From positions 8,584,853 through 8,648,852 of the forward strand of contig JAQFVV010000021.1 in assembly GCA_028023455.1 (NCBI GenBank): a DNA stretch of 64,000 nucleotides, written 5' to 3'. The position numbers were made by a program, and so were the translations under genes. Below are positions 23,105 through 33,720 of the stretch, one piece after another (position 1 is the first letter of the stretch; each line of letters starts with the position of its first letter). The notes beneath the pieces are model-generated. The model ran no database searches. It worked only from the letters and a program-made list of their open reading frames with translations, and was not told the origin of the DNA. This stretch comes from Epiperipatus broadwayi (lineage: Eukaryota; Onychophora; Udeonychophora; Euonychophora; Peripatidae).

Positions 23105-23482
23105 CAGGCATCCCCAACCTTTTTGTACTTAAGAGCACATTCTATAATACAGGCCAGGTGGCGCGCATTATTTATTTTTTCAACCAGGCAGTGGGCACAA
23201 TTTATTTTTTCAATGTAAATTTATAGTTGGATATTGTTAATAAATACACATAATGTACAAAAAAATATTTATTTCAAAAATAAAATTTTAATATATAATT
23301 AACATTTATATTTTTACACTCTAAAAGTATATTATGTTTTACAATTTGATTATAATATAATACAATAATTTATAAGAAATTTTAAAAATTAAATTTATTT
23401 GTATCAGATAAATAATTTTTTATCGTGTTTGGATAGCGGCGGGCACACATAAAATGGTCTGCGGGCGCCGTTGGGGCCCCTG
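23105..23482. mobile_element. hAT-type MITE, 378 bp
   Basis: Ends CAGGCATCCCCAACCTTTTT and, on the opposite strand, CAGGGGCCCCAACGGCGCCC, an imperfect terminal inverted repeat starting with the CAGG/CAGGGG typical of hAT elements. It is flanked by 8-bp duplications GCATAACC (23097-23104) and ACATAACC (23483-23490), one mismatch. The interior is AT-rich and has no transposase, so it is non-autonomous. It interrupts the LINE reading frame whose sequence ends at TGGGTTATGT, giving a clear order of insertion. Confidence 0.85.
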
Positions 23483-23490
23483 ACATAACC

Positions 23491-24800
23491 CATGTAAATA
23501 CTTTTTAAAAGATACATGAGAAATATTATTTAAATCAATTGAATACTCATATATAAATGCATTAAATAGTTTACAATGTAAATAGATATATCGTCTTCTA
23601 CTAGATTCCTTAAAAGAACTTGGTAAAACTAACGGGAATCTATTAGAAAGACAAATATTGATAACAAAAACTCTAGGATGCAGAAAAAGTTTTCTATAAA
23701 AAAATGTCAAAAATGATTCTATTTTGATACAAATGAATCACACCAAAAATACCATACTCATAAATATATCATGAAGCGAATAAGATCTACATCTATCAAA
23801 GATAGAATAGATAGTGAACTATTACCTCAAATAGAAGTGGTATAGGATAACATGCTCTGATAACAGGCAATATAAGTAAGAAGAGCTGACTTTGGAAAAA
23901 ATTTAGATAAATGAAAAAAAAACATATAATTTAAATAACGTAAACATCGACAAAGATATCCAATATGATTTGTTCAGGACAATCTTACATGTACACACAT
24001 TATTAAAATGCAAAATATATTTACAATAAATTTTAATCTTAAGAGAGAAAGAAACATGCTTATAAGAAAAAAATAATAGCTTTCATTTTATCCAAATTTA
24101 CCAACAAAAAATTATATGACAGACATTGGCCAACTAAATTTCAAATGTTCATTTGTTATTTTTTGAGGCAGCTATAAGAAGCAGCATTATAAGATAAAGC
24201 AATATCATCAGCAAAAACAAAAATCTTAGTTTCTAAATTCAATGAAAATATATCATTGATATAAATTACAAAATTAATAGAGGCCCAAGCACTGAACACT
24301 GTGGGACCTCATTATTAATTATGATCACATTACTAATATTACCATAAATGTTAGTTAACTGTTTTCTATCTTTTAAATAATTCTCTAACCAAAGACCAAA
24401 AGAAACATGAAAACCATATAAATAACAATGTTTAATTAAAATATTATGATTAACAGAGTCAAATGCTTTAGATAAATCAAGATAAATAGTTAGTGTTTTA
24501 AATTCATCATCTAGTAAAGATGTTAAATGATGAACATGAATAAAACCATATTGACTGTCAGAATTTTTTTTATTTTTGAATAGAAATGACAACATTTTAT
24601 CCTTAAGTATCATTTCCAATAATTTAAAAATAACAAAAATAATAGCAATAAATCTTCAGATATCCAAAAGAGTGAAATCACTCTTTTTATAAATAGATGT
24701 AATAATATTAAATTTCAAACATGCAGGAAATGATCCAGAATGTAAAAGATACATATATGAATAAAACTTATTTTCATTAACCTTTCATTGATTAATGAAA
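23491..24800 (-). pseudogene. LINE reverse transcriptase relic 1
   Basis: Non-LTR RT on the minus strand. The longest open part (24266-24619) reads QYGFIHVHH, TIYLDLSKAFDSVNHNILIKH (motif A with Asp), LYGFHVSFGLWLENYLKDRKQ and VPQCSVLGPLL (Gly to Cys in the usual PQGSVLGP). After a frameshift, FVFADDIALSYN (the catalytic FADD) is at about 24200-24230. Upstream, a FPACLKFNIITSIYKKSDF-like block is visible through stops. Downstream, FLHPRVFVINI and SRRRYIYLHCKLFNAFIY (23510-23710) look like the domain after the RT. The style is jockey/CR1-like; the clade is not resolved. It is dead through stops and frameshifts and is cut by the hAT MITE. Confidence 0.82.
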
Positions 24801-26060
24801 AAACATTTCATGGTATAGCAAATATCGTTGGCACATATTGATGAAGCATTAATATATGCAGTAATAATTGTTACAAATGTTTAAAAACCATTAAGAGGAT
24901 AATAGCTACAACAACATATTAGTGTTTCCATAGCAACAATTTTCCTACTGAAGACAGCATCTTTCACGAACTACAGCTATATCAGAGATTTAGTTCTGCA
25001 TTTAACAAGTAAACTTATGTTAATCAAGTAAACTTACTATTAACCATAACTACATTGTTATTTCATTTTGTATATTAATTTCGAAATGATTAAAAAACGC
25101 GTTTTATTTTAATATATACACACACAATATAATTTAATAAATGTATAAATAGAATATGATATTACGAATTGTCTTTTCTGAATGCTGTATTGTTTTAATC
25201 ATGAATATTTTGAAATGGAAATAAATTCACATTTACTTAAAAATAATTCAATTAAATTTCTTGAAAAAATATTATTAAATTAAGTTAAAAGAAAATTGAA
25301 CACATGCAAACAGTGTAATAAATAAATTAAGAGGGGGGAAATAAGCAGAAATTTGCATTTATAATGAGTTTGAAGATCGTCATTTTAAAGAAATTCAAAC
25401 AATCGTTTTAAAAAGAAATTAATTAATTAGTTTTAAATAAATTTGATGACTAAAAAGTTATCTTAGTAAATTTGTATTTTAAAATGATTATTTATATTAA
25501 GTGTATTAAAATCATTTTCAAATAGTCCGACATATCACTCAAATGCATATATTTTCACTCAAATGCATGCAAATAAAATAAAAAGTTATGAATTTTTTTA
25601 ATAGATTATAAATTAATACACTATACAGGCTTAAAACTGTATATATATATCGGATCCTGCATACATTAAATAGATTATAGTAAAGCATAAACCCACCAAT
25701 AGATTTACTAATAATTAGAGAGAAGAAATTTTAGCTTACAATGCTTGAAAAATGCAGGGTGGAGATGATTTTGAACCTTGTTTCTACCTACTAGCTAGCA
25801 CAAGAACCATTTTCCAACGAACTTTGAATAGAAAATTGAAATTAAATATCTACTAGCCACTAAGAAAAATTATATACATGTTTCAAAAACTGAATAAATT
25901 TTTCAACATTTATTCTGCTTGGATTCAAATTTCAGGCCAAGATCGCAACATATTGAAGCACTATATCTATGGCTCAAAGCCCGCCAAACATAATCACATT
26001 TTTTGTGTTTATGATATTAAATTACTACTAATACAATTATATATCACCAAATATAAAATT
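24801..26060. other. AT-rich stretch, nothing recognised
   Basis: No gene, RNA or repeat boundary recognised. The ORF at 25878-26078 runs into the SINE and shows no domain. Confidence 0.5.
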
Positions 26061-26066
26061 CCTGTT

Positions 26067-26167
26067 AAGCATTGTTAGCCGAGAGGTCATCGCACCCGCT
26101 TTGCAAGCAAGTAGTTGGTTGCAGACGGGTGTGAGTTCGCGTCCCGGTGGATGCTATGACATATGAA
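26067..26167 (+). repeat. tRNA-derived SINE, family E copy 1
   Basis: Shares GCATTG...TAGCCGAGAGGTC and the end CGGTGGATGCTATGACATATGAAA with copies at 26581 and 35296. A box TAGCCGAGAGGTCATCGC and B box GAGTTCGCGTCCC are clear, and GCATT can pair with GGATGC as an acceptor-like stem. It is the best-preserved head of the three. Inserted sequence in the variable region and the A-rich/TA-repeat tail argue for a SINE and not a tRNA gene. Confidence 0.75.
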
Positions 26168-26580
26168 ATATATATATATATATAATTCTTCTGCAGTGAT
26201 ATGCCAATAACCATTGTAGAACAATAAATACAGACTATGCAATTATAAAAATGTTTGTGACAATCAGTAAATATTTTTATGAGCTAGTTTTGAAGATACT
26301 ATACTAAGAAACCTACAAATGTTTTTAGATGTAAATATTAATCAATGACAGAGATATGATAGTTGGGTTAATCTTTGTCTAAAGGTTACATTTGTAATGA
26401 TGAAATTTTATGGTTCATCTTTTTATTAAACATAGAGATCACTGTCAATCAAATTGCAATGTTGGTCCTTGTATCTGAGAAGTACATTAATTACTAATAT
26501 GTGCTGAAATTTAAAAAGAAATAATAAAAATACTGCAAATTTGCATTTGTTGTATATTTATTTAATAAAATACATGATCT

Positions 26581-26672
26581 GTAAAGCATTGGTGGCCTAG
26601 TGGTTAGCATAGCTGCCCTCCAAGCATCTGGCCTGGGTTTGCTTTCCGGTCAATGTATTTGACATATGAAAA
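26581..26672 (+). repeat. tRNA-derived SINE, family E copy 2
   Basis: Head GCATTGGTGGCCTAGTGGTT (A box TGGCCTAGTGG), B-box-like GGTTTGCTTTCC, end TTGACATATGAAAA. Flanked by direct repeats AAAATACATGATCT (26567-26580) and AAAATACATGATTT (26673-26686), 14 bp with one change. That is the product expected of LINE-driven target-primed insertion. Length only about 92 bp. Confidence 0.88.
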
Positions 26673-26686
26673 AAAATACATGATTT

Positions 26687-27090
26687 AAATGAGATTATTC
26701 CTGAAGTATAAAGCTAAATCTCTAATCTGATATTTAAAAAAGTTTCCTACACAGACAATATTTAACTCCATATACTAAAGTTTACACAAACACAGTTATC
26801 ATCAAGTTTTATTTCTAAAAATATATTACATAAAATATGCTTAAAACTGGGTTTAAACTTGGTCTGATGGTTCTGATTGCAATGATCTATTTTTATTTAA
26901 ATGTGCATTTATTTCATCATTTGTGGTAGCACTAGAAAACAATATAGTGTTTGATCAGAGTGTGTTTGCATTAAAAAACATTTAGTCCATTATTTGTGGT
27001 GACACTAAGAATTTTTCTTTTTTGAGAAAACATTTTTCATATTTGGTTTATTTGCTTGAAAGTTTGTAATGATGGCATTTAATATGTAAT
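26687..27090. other. Unannotated stretch
   Basis: No gene seen. It contains a short direct echo of TTTGTGGTAGCACTAG and TTTGTGGTGACACTAA (about 26920 and 26990). Confidence 0.4.
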
Positions 27091-27094
27091 TATG

Positions 27095-27260
27095 TATGGG
27101 TCTATTTCCACCATATAGTTAAAACAATAAAACTTTATTTAAACTTTTCAATTACATTAACGTATAATAATAGCACATAGACTAGTGTTTAACACAATAT
27201 TTCAAATATAATAATAAATACTAAAAAGAATAATTCTTCAGCCATATGCTGTTCATGAAC
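27095..27260 (-). repeat. Degenerate family B element
   Basis: Minus strand: GGCTGAAGAATTATTC at the 27250 side, then ATTTGAAATATTGTGTT (decayed ribozyme 3' part) and TGAAAAGTTTAAATAAAGTTT, matching the family B tail at 45670 and 46460. Stem II no longer pairs. A related fragment with TTTGAAAAACACAAG recurs at 27290-27325 and 27608-27630. Confidence 0.5.
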
Positions 27261-27868
27261 ATTTTTTGAATTTACACTCTCTCATCTGTAAGCAAGCATT
27301 TGAAAAACACAAGTGAATTACTTGTACTTAGAGTTTGTTCTTATATAAGCCAAACCTTGCTTAACATGCTTAAGTCAGAGCTTGAGCCTTATTTATGCCT
27401 GACATATAAATTGATAAATGAATTGTATAAATTTAGATAGTCTGTAATAAATCTTATTTTTAACAACCTGCAATTAAACAGATATATTAATTTTCAAATG
27501 TAATGTAATTAAATCTATTAATCAAGTACTGAATGCATATGCAAATCCTTCAGTCATGCATGATTCATGAGTATTTTTAAATCTACACACACTCACCCAT
27601 AAGCAAGAGTTTGAAAAACACAAGCATGTCTTCAGCACTTGATTAATAAATTTAATATTTCAAATTGTATTTATCTGCACTCATCTTTATGACTATCAAC
27701 CATGTTATTCTATCCAAGTTTAAGAGTCAGTAGAAATTCCATATATTTATCCAAGAAGGTCCTTTTGATTTCTCCATTTTTTTCTCAAGACAAAGTTAAT
27801 GAGTGATATTCAAAAAAATGAATTACTACAAAAGGGTGACTAGGCTATTTTTCCATTATCATATAATC

Positions 27869-28053
27869 TAATGGCTCTCAACCTTCCTAATGCTGTGATT
27901 TTTTAATACAGTTCCTTGTGTTGTGGTGACCCCCAACTGTAATTTTGCTACTGTTATGAATGAAAAATGTGTTTTCCAATGGTCTTAGGTGACTCCTGTG
28001 AAAGGGTTGTTCGACCCTGAAAGGGGTCATGACCCACAGGTTGAGAACTGCTG
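27869..28053. mobile_element. SPIN-like hAT MITE
   Basis: Ends GGCTCTCAACCTTCCTAATG and, on the other strand, CAGCAGTTCTCAACCTGTGG. Inside are GTTGTGGTGACCCCCAACTG, GTGTTTTCCAATGGTCTTAG and AAAGGGTTGTTCGACCCTG. This is the layout I remember for SPIN ('space invader') hAT elements, including the two CTCAACCT ends, the GGGTCATGACCC palindrome and the ATGGTCTTAG block. Length 185 bp, so a non-autonomous MITE. Flanking 8 bp are ATATAATC and ATACAAGC (6 of 8 match), consistent with an aged hAT target duplication. It sits against the 3' edge of LINE relic 2. Confidence 0.8.
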
Positions 28054-28495
28054 ATACAAGCAGCTATATTTTTTGTTTTTTACTCTTTTCTCTCTGTCCA
28101 ATATTTTTGTCATTTCCCAATCGAACATAAGTTCAATGGTACATGCATAGTTGGAATCTTTAGACACATTTGTTTTTTTTACAAGCAAATGTTTGTGTGT
28201 TTTCCAAGTTTTTGTAGCATCAAACCTTCTGATTAAAAGCATCAGCAGCACAATTAAGTATGTGTTGGACTACAACATTTAAATCTGCCTTTCCATTTGT
28301 AATATTATCAATATATTTAAACTGATTTACATTCTCTAGTAGATAAACATCACATGATCACCATTTCTTATGCTTGCTTATAACTGTTATTAAGACAGAC
28401 AAAACATCTCTATATGTATTGCCACTCAACACAAGCCAGAGTAATCAATGGATGCCAGAAGGCTTGTGCATAAAATCACCATCTAGTCCCTACTC

Positions 28496-28554
28496 ATCCA
28501 ATATCCCCAGACTAGTTTCTGGCTTTTGGCTTTCATCAGTGAGTAGCCTTGAAT
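28496..28554 (-). ncRNA. Hammerhead-like ribozyme, family A copy 2
   Basis: Core CUGAUGA and GAAA intact, ACUAGU stem III, GUC site. Outer stem I is ATTCAA/TTGGAT; inner stem I has one mismatch. Stem II is weak (AGC against GCC). Likely a decayed copy. Confidence 0.55.
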
Positions 28555-28610
28555 CTGAGAGCACTGTACTTATATCTTAGAATCCTAAGATCTAGGTGCA
28601 GTGCTCTCAG

Positions 28611-28669
28611 ATCCAAGGCTTCTTACTGATGAAGGCCACAAGTCAAAAACTAGTCTAGAGATATTGATC
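28611..28669 (+). ncRNA. Hammerhead-like ribozyme, family A copy 3
   Basis: CUGAUGA intact. Stem II GGC/GUC pairs with one wobble. The GAAA strand reads AAAA. Outer stem I ATCCAA has lost part of its partner (TTGAT), so it is only partly paired. Confidence 0.5.
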
Positions 28670-28695
28670 CTAAGATCTAAGTGCAGTGCTCTCAG

Positions 28696-28753
28696 ATACA
28701 AGACTCCTCATTAATGAAGGCCACAAGCCACAAACTAGTCTGGGATATTGGAT
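28696..28753 (+). ncRNA. Hammerhead-like ribozyme, family A copy 4 (dead core)
   Basis: Stem II is perfectly paired (GGC/GCC) and outer stem I ATACAA/TTGGAT largely holds, but the core reads UUAAUGA and the GAAA strand CAAA, so catalysis should be lost. It is useful as evidence for the fold because stem II differs from copies 3 and 5 while still pairing. Confidence 0.5.
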
Positions 28754-30330
28754 GAGTAGGCACTAGATGGGGAATTTTATGCACAAGCCTTCTGGCATCC
28801 ATTGATTACTCTGGCTTGCACTGAGTGGCAATATGTATAGAGAGTTTCGCTTGTTTTAATTCTCAAGTTGATAACCATCCAAGTTAAAAGTTGCTGAGAT
28901 TTTTTTCTGACTCTGGCTGATAAAGAACTTGAGTTTTTTGCACACTAATTAATAAACCAAGATCTCTATAAGTTGTCTTCAAAATATTAAAAAAGATTCT
29001 GTAAAACCATCTTTGATCAGTATATTTTAAATCTGAAATCCAAGAATTAAAGTTCTTGTTTTTGCTTTTAATTGATTCAAATTAAAAATTCCACCATCAA
29101 ATTTGTATTGCATCTTGATCTCAACCTGTAAAGAATTCCAAAAACCATTATCATAAAAATTGAAAATAATGTTGGAGACAGTACACATCCTTATTCAACA
29201 CCAATTTTCAATTCAAATGTCTCATATTTTTCACCTGTAGTAATACTTTTTCTCATTCCATTGCATAGAAGTTATGAAGTGTGAATAAATTTTTATGAGC
29301 ATCCAATTAATCTCAAATAATGCAATAGACCTGTTCTATTTACTGAATCGAATGCTGTGTTCAAATCAATAAAAGCATTATATAAATCACCCCTTTGTTT
29401 CCAACATTTTCTTGCATTTTTCTGGCAACAAAAATCATATCTATTGGGTTTTTTGATTCTTTAAAACTACATTGAGACTCTGGTGACCATTGATATATAA
29501 CTGGAAGCAACTTATTCAACAAAATTCTTGAAAAATACCTTTTCTGTATTGGATAATAATGAAATTCCATAATAATTATTGCAATCTTGTCTATTTCATT
29601 TGTTTTTAAAAGTTCATCAATAAAAACAACGATAAGATCAAATGGCATGACTTTATGATTCCAGATATACTTAAATAAATTTCAATGTTTTTGAAGTTAA
29701 CTTATCACTACTCATGGCCTTTTCATTCTTAAGATTACAAAGAGATGTTTTGCCTTCACTTAGCTGGATATTTTTATCCAAATATCATTAAAAGTCATCA
29801 CCTAAATCCTTGTATCATTGTCAAAAAGATGATCAAAATACTATCTCCACCTATTCAAAATATCATTGCCATTACATACAAGAGTGTCATTACTAGATTT
29901 AATAGGATTGCGATATCATTTCTTAAGTCTATGCGTTGTTTCACTGATTCCAAAAAATATCTAGAATGAGCATGTGACTGTCTAAAACTTCTTTGCATTT
30001 TTAATGACTGGCTTTTTGCTAGTCATTAATATTCTGCCTTCAGATATTTTTTATGAAGTTCAACATTTAATTTATTGCTCTGCCAAGCAAAAAATGCCAC
30101 ATTTCTTTATATCCAATCATGATTATTCTTTTTAATGAATTCAAGAAAATATTTGCTTGCACCACTAACACATCTCTTAAGAGAAGTCCATGATTGAATA
30201 ATATGACCATTCTGAAAATTCAAATTAGGGAATTCTAGAACATCAGTTTTCAAATAAATAACTGAGATACTTTTATATCAAAGAATTATGACTTCAAATT
30301 GTTTACAATATTTAAGGTTTTTTAAATGAT

Positions 30331-31220
30331 TTTTATATAGGTCTCATAGGATAATCATTAATGCATCCACCCATTAAGCCTTAAACTTGGATTTGAATCG
30401 GTTGAAGGAAGGTTAAATTTATTTCAGGTGACAAACATATTTAAGATTTTTTTCAGTTATAAGAAAAATAGCTAACATTTACCTATTCAATATTGCTCAG
30501 TAAATAGATATGTTTCTATTTTAACTTATAAAATCTTAGGTTAATCTGATTTCTTCAAATGACAGTTACATACTTACTGTAAAAATAAAATATATAAATG
30601 ATATATGATTTAATTCTAGACTTATGGATTCTTTTTAAAGTACTTTATCAAAACAATTTTTTAGGAATAATGTTCTTGGAAATTTGACTGGTGCTACTTG
30701 GGTTGATATGAAAAAACTTTATAGCTAGTTTATATAGCCCTAGCACATTCTACTGGTGACTATTGTGCACTTGTTTGGAGAAAATGGCCCCTCAATAAAT
30801 TACTATAAGAAATATTACCAGCACACTCAAATTTACCTCTTTTCAATGGCTTCCTGTTTTTGACATATTCCTCTATCAAATAGCAGAAGGGAAAGTTTCT
30901 TACAGAATATGTATAAAAGGCTTGCCAATAATTTAAAATATGTTTCACCATCAAAGACTCTACTCGATTTAAAATTTTCTATATGTTTAAAGAATTTACA
31001 ATTCAAAAATTATAACAGAAAAATGAAATTTTTACAAGGTCAAATAATTTCTTTATTCACATCCAACAATAAAAATAGATGGATTTGATCTTCCTAGACA
31101 TCATTAGTCTTCACAGAAACTCATTACCATTATTGTTACACTCATCCTCATCAAAACACGAATGATTATCAATTGTATGAGTACAGTAGCAGAAATACAG
31201 TTTTTTAATAAACCATTAGT
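30331..31220. other. Unannotated stretch
   Basis: No gene recognised. ORFs at 30760-30954 and 31104-31319 have no recognisable domain. Confidence 0.4.
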
Positions 31221-31229
31221 TAATTTTAT

Positions 31230-31750
31230 AAAGAGTTTTGCCTCTGTAAAAACAGCTTGTGTAAGCATAAAGAATGATGATGAAGTGATTTTTGATGGTT
31301 TAATATCAATTCTACTCAATAGGATTATGGTCAGTATGGTAATTGAAGAACGAAAGACACAAAAAAGTATGAATGCTGAACTGAGTTCAGATCCATATGA
31401 ATATACAAGGTAATGAGTTTATCTTGAAAACATTATTGTGTTTTCCTTTTGGACTTAAAGCCTTATAGTTAACTAAAAATGTAGGGGATGGCTGCTGGAG
31501 GGTTGCCTTAGAGAGGTGCAATGCTCTCAGATCCAAGGTTTCTCATTGATGAAAGCCATGAGCTAGAAACTAGTCTGGGTATATTGGATGGATAGGCAAT
31601 AGATAGAGATTTTTATGTACAAATCTTCCTGAATTCATTGATTATTCTGGCTTGCATTGAGTGGCACTACTTTATGGAGAGTTTTGCCTCTATAAAAACA
31701 GCTTGTGAAAGAATGAAGAATGGTGATCATGTGATGTATGATGGTCTAAA
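31230..31750 (+). mobile_element. Family A tandem copy (tail-body-ribozyme-tail)
   Basis: Two direct copies of the family A tail, GAGTTTTGCCTCTGTAAAAA at about 31232 and GAGTTTTGCCTCTATAAAAA at about 31679, each followed by CAGCTTGTG and a GAATGRTGATSAWGTGAT-type end. They are separated by one unit of about 450 bp containing CTGGAGGGTTGCCTTAGAG, the leader AATGCTCTCAGATCCAAGG and a ribozyme fold. A head-to-tail dimer like this is what a circular or multimeric RNA template would leave. The ORFs at 31162-31413 and 31638-31859 are translations of this repeat. Confidence 0.7.
31531..31589 (+). ncRNA. Hammerhead-like ribozyme, family A copy 5
   Basis: Outer stem I ATCCAA/TTGGAT is perfect (6 bp). 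Stem II AGC/GCU pairs, a compensatory change relative to GGC/GCC in copy 4. GAAA, ACUAGU and GUC are intact. The core reads UUGAUGA (first C changed to U), so this copy is probably inactive. Confidence 0.6.
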
Positions 31751-31859
31751 GTTATGTTATAATGTAAAACAACCTTTAAATAGACCTGTCAGATCAAAGT
31801 CCCCCTTTCCTAAAGTTTTCCATCACCAGGCACAAAATTTCTGGGTGATGAGAATTTAG

Positions 31860-33055
31860 GTTTAAGAATTTTTAGGTAATCAATGACTTACAAACTGAAA
31901 GATTATTTGGGAAGATTACCTGAAAAATATTCTCTGAATGTGACTAAAATTCAGATTTTTTTGTTCAAATTTTTATCAAACATAATTTTAATAATAAATA
32001 AATAATCATAACTTCTAAATATCTATAATTGCAAAATGAAAGTAACTACCTCTGGGGGAGTTATATAGCATCAAGAATTATGTAGCATCAAAAACCAATG
32101 AAAAGATTTTTAAAAGTAAGACTTGTTCTTCATGCTTTGAATATATTAATGGTTATTGCAGAATATTTAGTCTATACATAAATTTAAAAAAACAATTGAC
32201 AAAATTCATCATATAATTTAAAAGCTAAGTCAAAAACTAAGCTTATATAACAACAAGCCCAAATATAAAGTGGCATTATGGGTATCATTCTGTCTTTTTT
32301 ATTAGTTTTTGACACCACATAAATCTTGACGCTACATAATTCCACAAGAGGTAGTTACTTCTGCTTTCCAATTAAAATATAATTTTGCAAATATTTAGGG
32401 ACTAGACTACATAATGCCTAAAAATATACATAAAAGCATAATTCATGAAGTACATAACATCAATGAAAATTTGAATTATTAGAAAAATAATATCAATTTT
32501 TTTTATCTATATACTATGTGAATAATCAGAACACTGTTCATATAACTTCCAGTTGTAGACAATATATAAAAATAAAAATGTATTGTACACCAAAAGTTAA
32601 TTTTCAAAACAAATAAAAAACACTGAACATAAATACACTTATAAAAGAGCACAGAAAAACAACGACAACTCTTCAATATTTCTAGAACACTCCTAGAAAA
32701 CTGGTCATATATTTGAACCATCCAACCCTAGAATAGTATGCATAGAGAAAAATGACAGAAAATGAAAAATTAAAAAGGCATACTTTATTACTAGTAATAA
32801 CAATTCCATCAACAGATGTGACAGATGCTTTGATATTTCCAAATGCTGGGCTACGTAAATAATTTGCATATCATCACTTACTCCTATTCTGCACCATTTA
32901 TCACTATGGCTATGAATATGAGGCAACACACCTTGAAAGTGTTTAGCCATTAACTTTTGTATAGACTTAAAAGAGTGATTATGCTTCCCTTTTCAGCGCC
33001 TCACATGCTTTTAATTTTATTATCAAAATATTTAATAAAATGCTTTTATTTAATT
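31860..33055. other. Unannotated stretch
   Basis: No gene recognised. The sequence around 32040-32100 (AGTAACTACCTCTGGGGGAG, ATTATGTAGCATCAA) reappears inverted at about 32325-32360 (GACGCTACATAATTCC, AGGTAGTTACTTCTGCTTTC), so a small foldback repeat lies here. Confidence 0.45.
32038..32365. repeat. Foldback repeat with CATAATTCC/GGTAGTTACTT ends
   Basis: Left AAAGTAACTACCTCTGGGGG with AATTATGTAGC, right GCTACATAATTCCACAAGAG with GGTAGTTACTTCTGCTTT, in inverted order about 290 bp apart. Probably a MITE with terminal inverted repeats of about 30-35 bp; target duplication not resolved. Confidence 0.55.
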
Positions 33056-33059
33056 TGAT

Positions 33060-33720
33060 TGCTAATGAATTAAAAAAAAATGTTTTTGTTTAATATGGAC
33101 AACCTGTGTTATTATTTCAAGTTGGGGCTGATAAAAAATATTTTTAAGTTTTTATGCATTATTAATCAAATTAAATAGCATTTTAGTTGTTGCTTAATTG
33201 CAAAATATTGATTTTCCACATTTTTAATTTTATCTTTTGGTCATGTGATTTTTGCTTTTTATTTTCAATCCAGTCATTTTCTAAATATTAATATATTTGA
33301 TATTTTAATTTTTTAGGGGTATTTGATTTCTTTTTGATTGAGCGTATTTTTAAAAAGTTTGCATGTTTATTTGTGTGTGCCAGTAATTTAATCATTTGGT
33401 CACCTGATTGTTGCTTTTTATTTTCAGCCTTCATTTTCTAAATATTAATATGTTTAATATAAATTTTAGAAGTATTTATTCATTTTTTTTGATTGAGCAT
33501 ACTACAAAATTTATGTGTTTATTTTTAAATTATTGATGGAAATTGCGATTTTTTAACTGATGGCCAAAATAATTGGAACATTACCAGTGGCCACTGGTGT
33601 TATCTGATTTAGTTGCTTGTGTCAGTGGTGAATTGGGAGCCTCTCTTAGAAACCAATATGATAGAAAACACACTCTAAATTAGTACCAAATGTTTTTTAT
33701 AACATATATATATATATATA
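33060..33720 (+). repeat. Dispersed repeat family H with internal tandem duplication
   Basis: Two tandem units of about 165 bp share TTTTTATTTTCAGYC, CATTTTCTAAATATTAATAT and TTTTTGATTGAGC. They are followed by a region (TTGCTTGTGTCAGTGG to TCTAAATTAGTACC) that matches 62510-62610. No coding capacity; origin unknown. Confidence 0.6.

Larger units (their letters stand above)
28340..28858. mobile_element. Family A palindromic composite inside LINE 2
   Basis: A minus copy (28340-28560) and a plus copy (about 28575-28858) are head to head. Both outer ends are the family tail: CATCACATGATCACCATT at the left (long end), GAGAGTTTCGCTTGTTTT at the right (short end). The 9-bp flanks ATTCTCTAG (28331-28339) and ATTCTCAAG (28859-28867) differ by one base and lie exactly where the LINE reading is interrupted, proving that the pair inserted as one unit. 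The plus copy holds two ribozyme segments about 85 bp apart, that is, a duplicated ribozyme region. Confidence 0.85.
28062..30330 (-). pseudogene. LINE reverse transcriptase relic 2, split by a composite
   Basis: Minus strand, read through stops. About 30200-30000 has SLKRCVSGASKYFLEF and WQSNKLN (pre-RT). About 29560-29600 has NNYYGISLLSNTEKV. 29361-29500 has SPESQCSFKESKNPIDMIF. About 29340 has AFIDLNTAFDSVNR (motif A Asp). About 28990-29060 has IKSKNKNFNSWISDL. 28870-28900 has NLDGYQLEN-type sequence. The frame resumes at 28339 with ENVNQFKYIDNI and runs to AFNQKV, ENTQTFACKKN and GQREKR near 28085. The gap is exactly filled by the family A composite at 28340-28858. The catalytic FADD block is not readable. 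The RT/EN type resembles craniofacial-development-protein-2-like LINEs of invertebrates and fish; clade not resolved. Confidence 0.78.

Noticed and set aside
26067-26167. A functional tRNA gene
   Set aside because: A and B boxes are good, but the variable region is enlarged, stems do not all pair, there is an A-rich tail, and two sister copies with target duplications show it is a SINE.
31162-31859. Small ORFs with similar peptides (SFASVKTAC and SFASIKTAC)
   Set aside because: The similarity comes from the duplicated non-coding tail of family A, not from a gene family.
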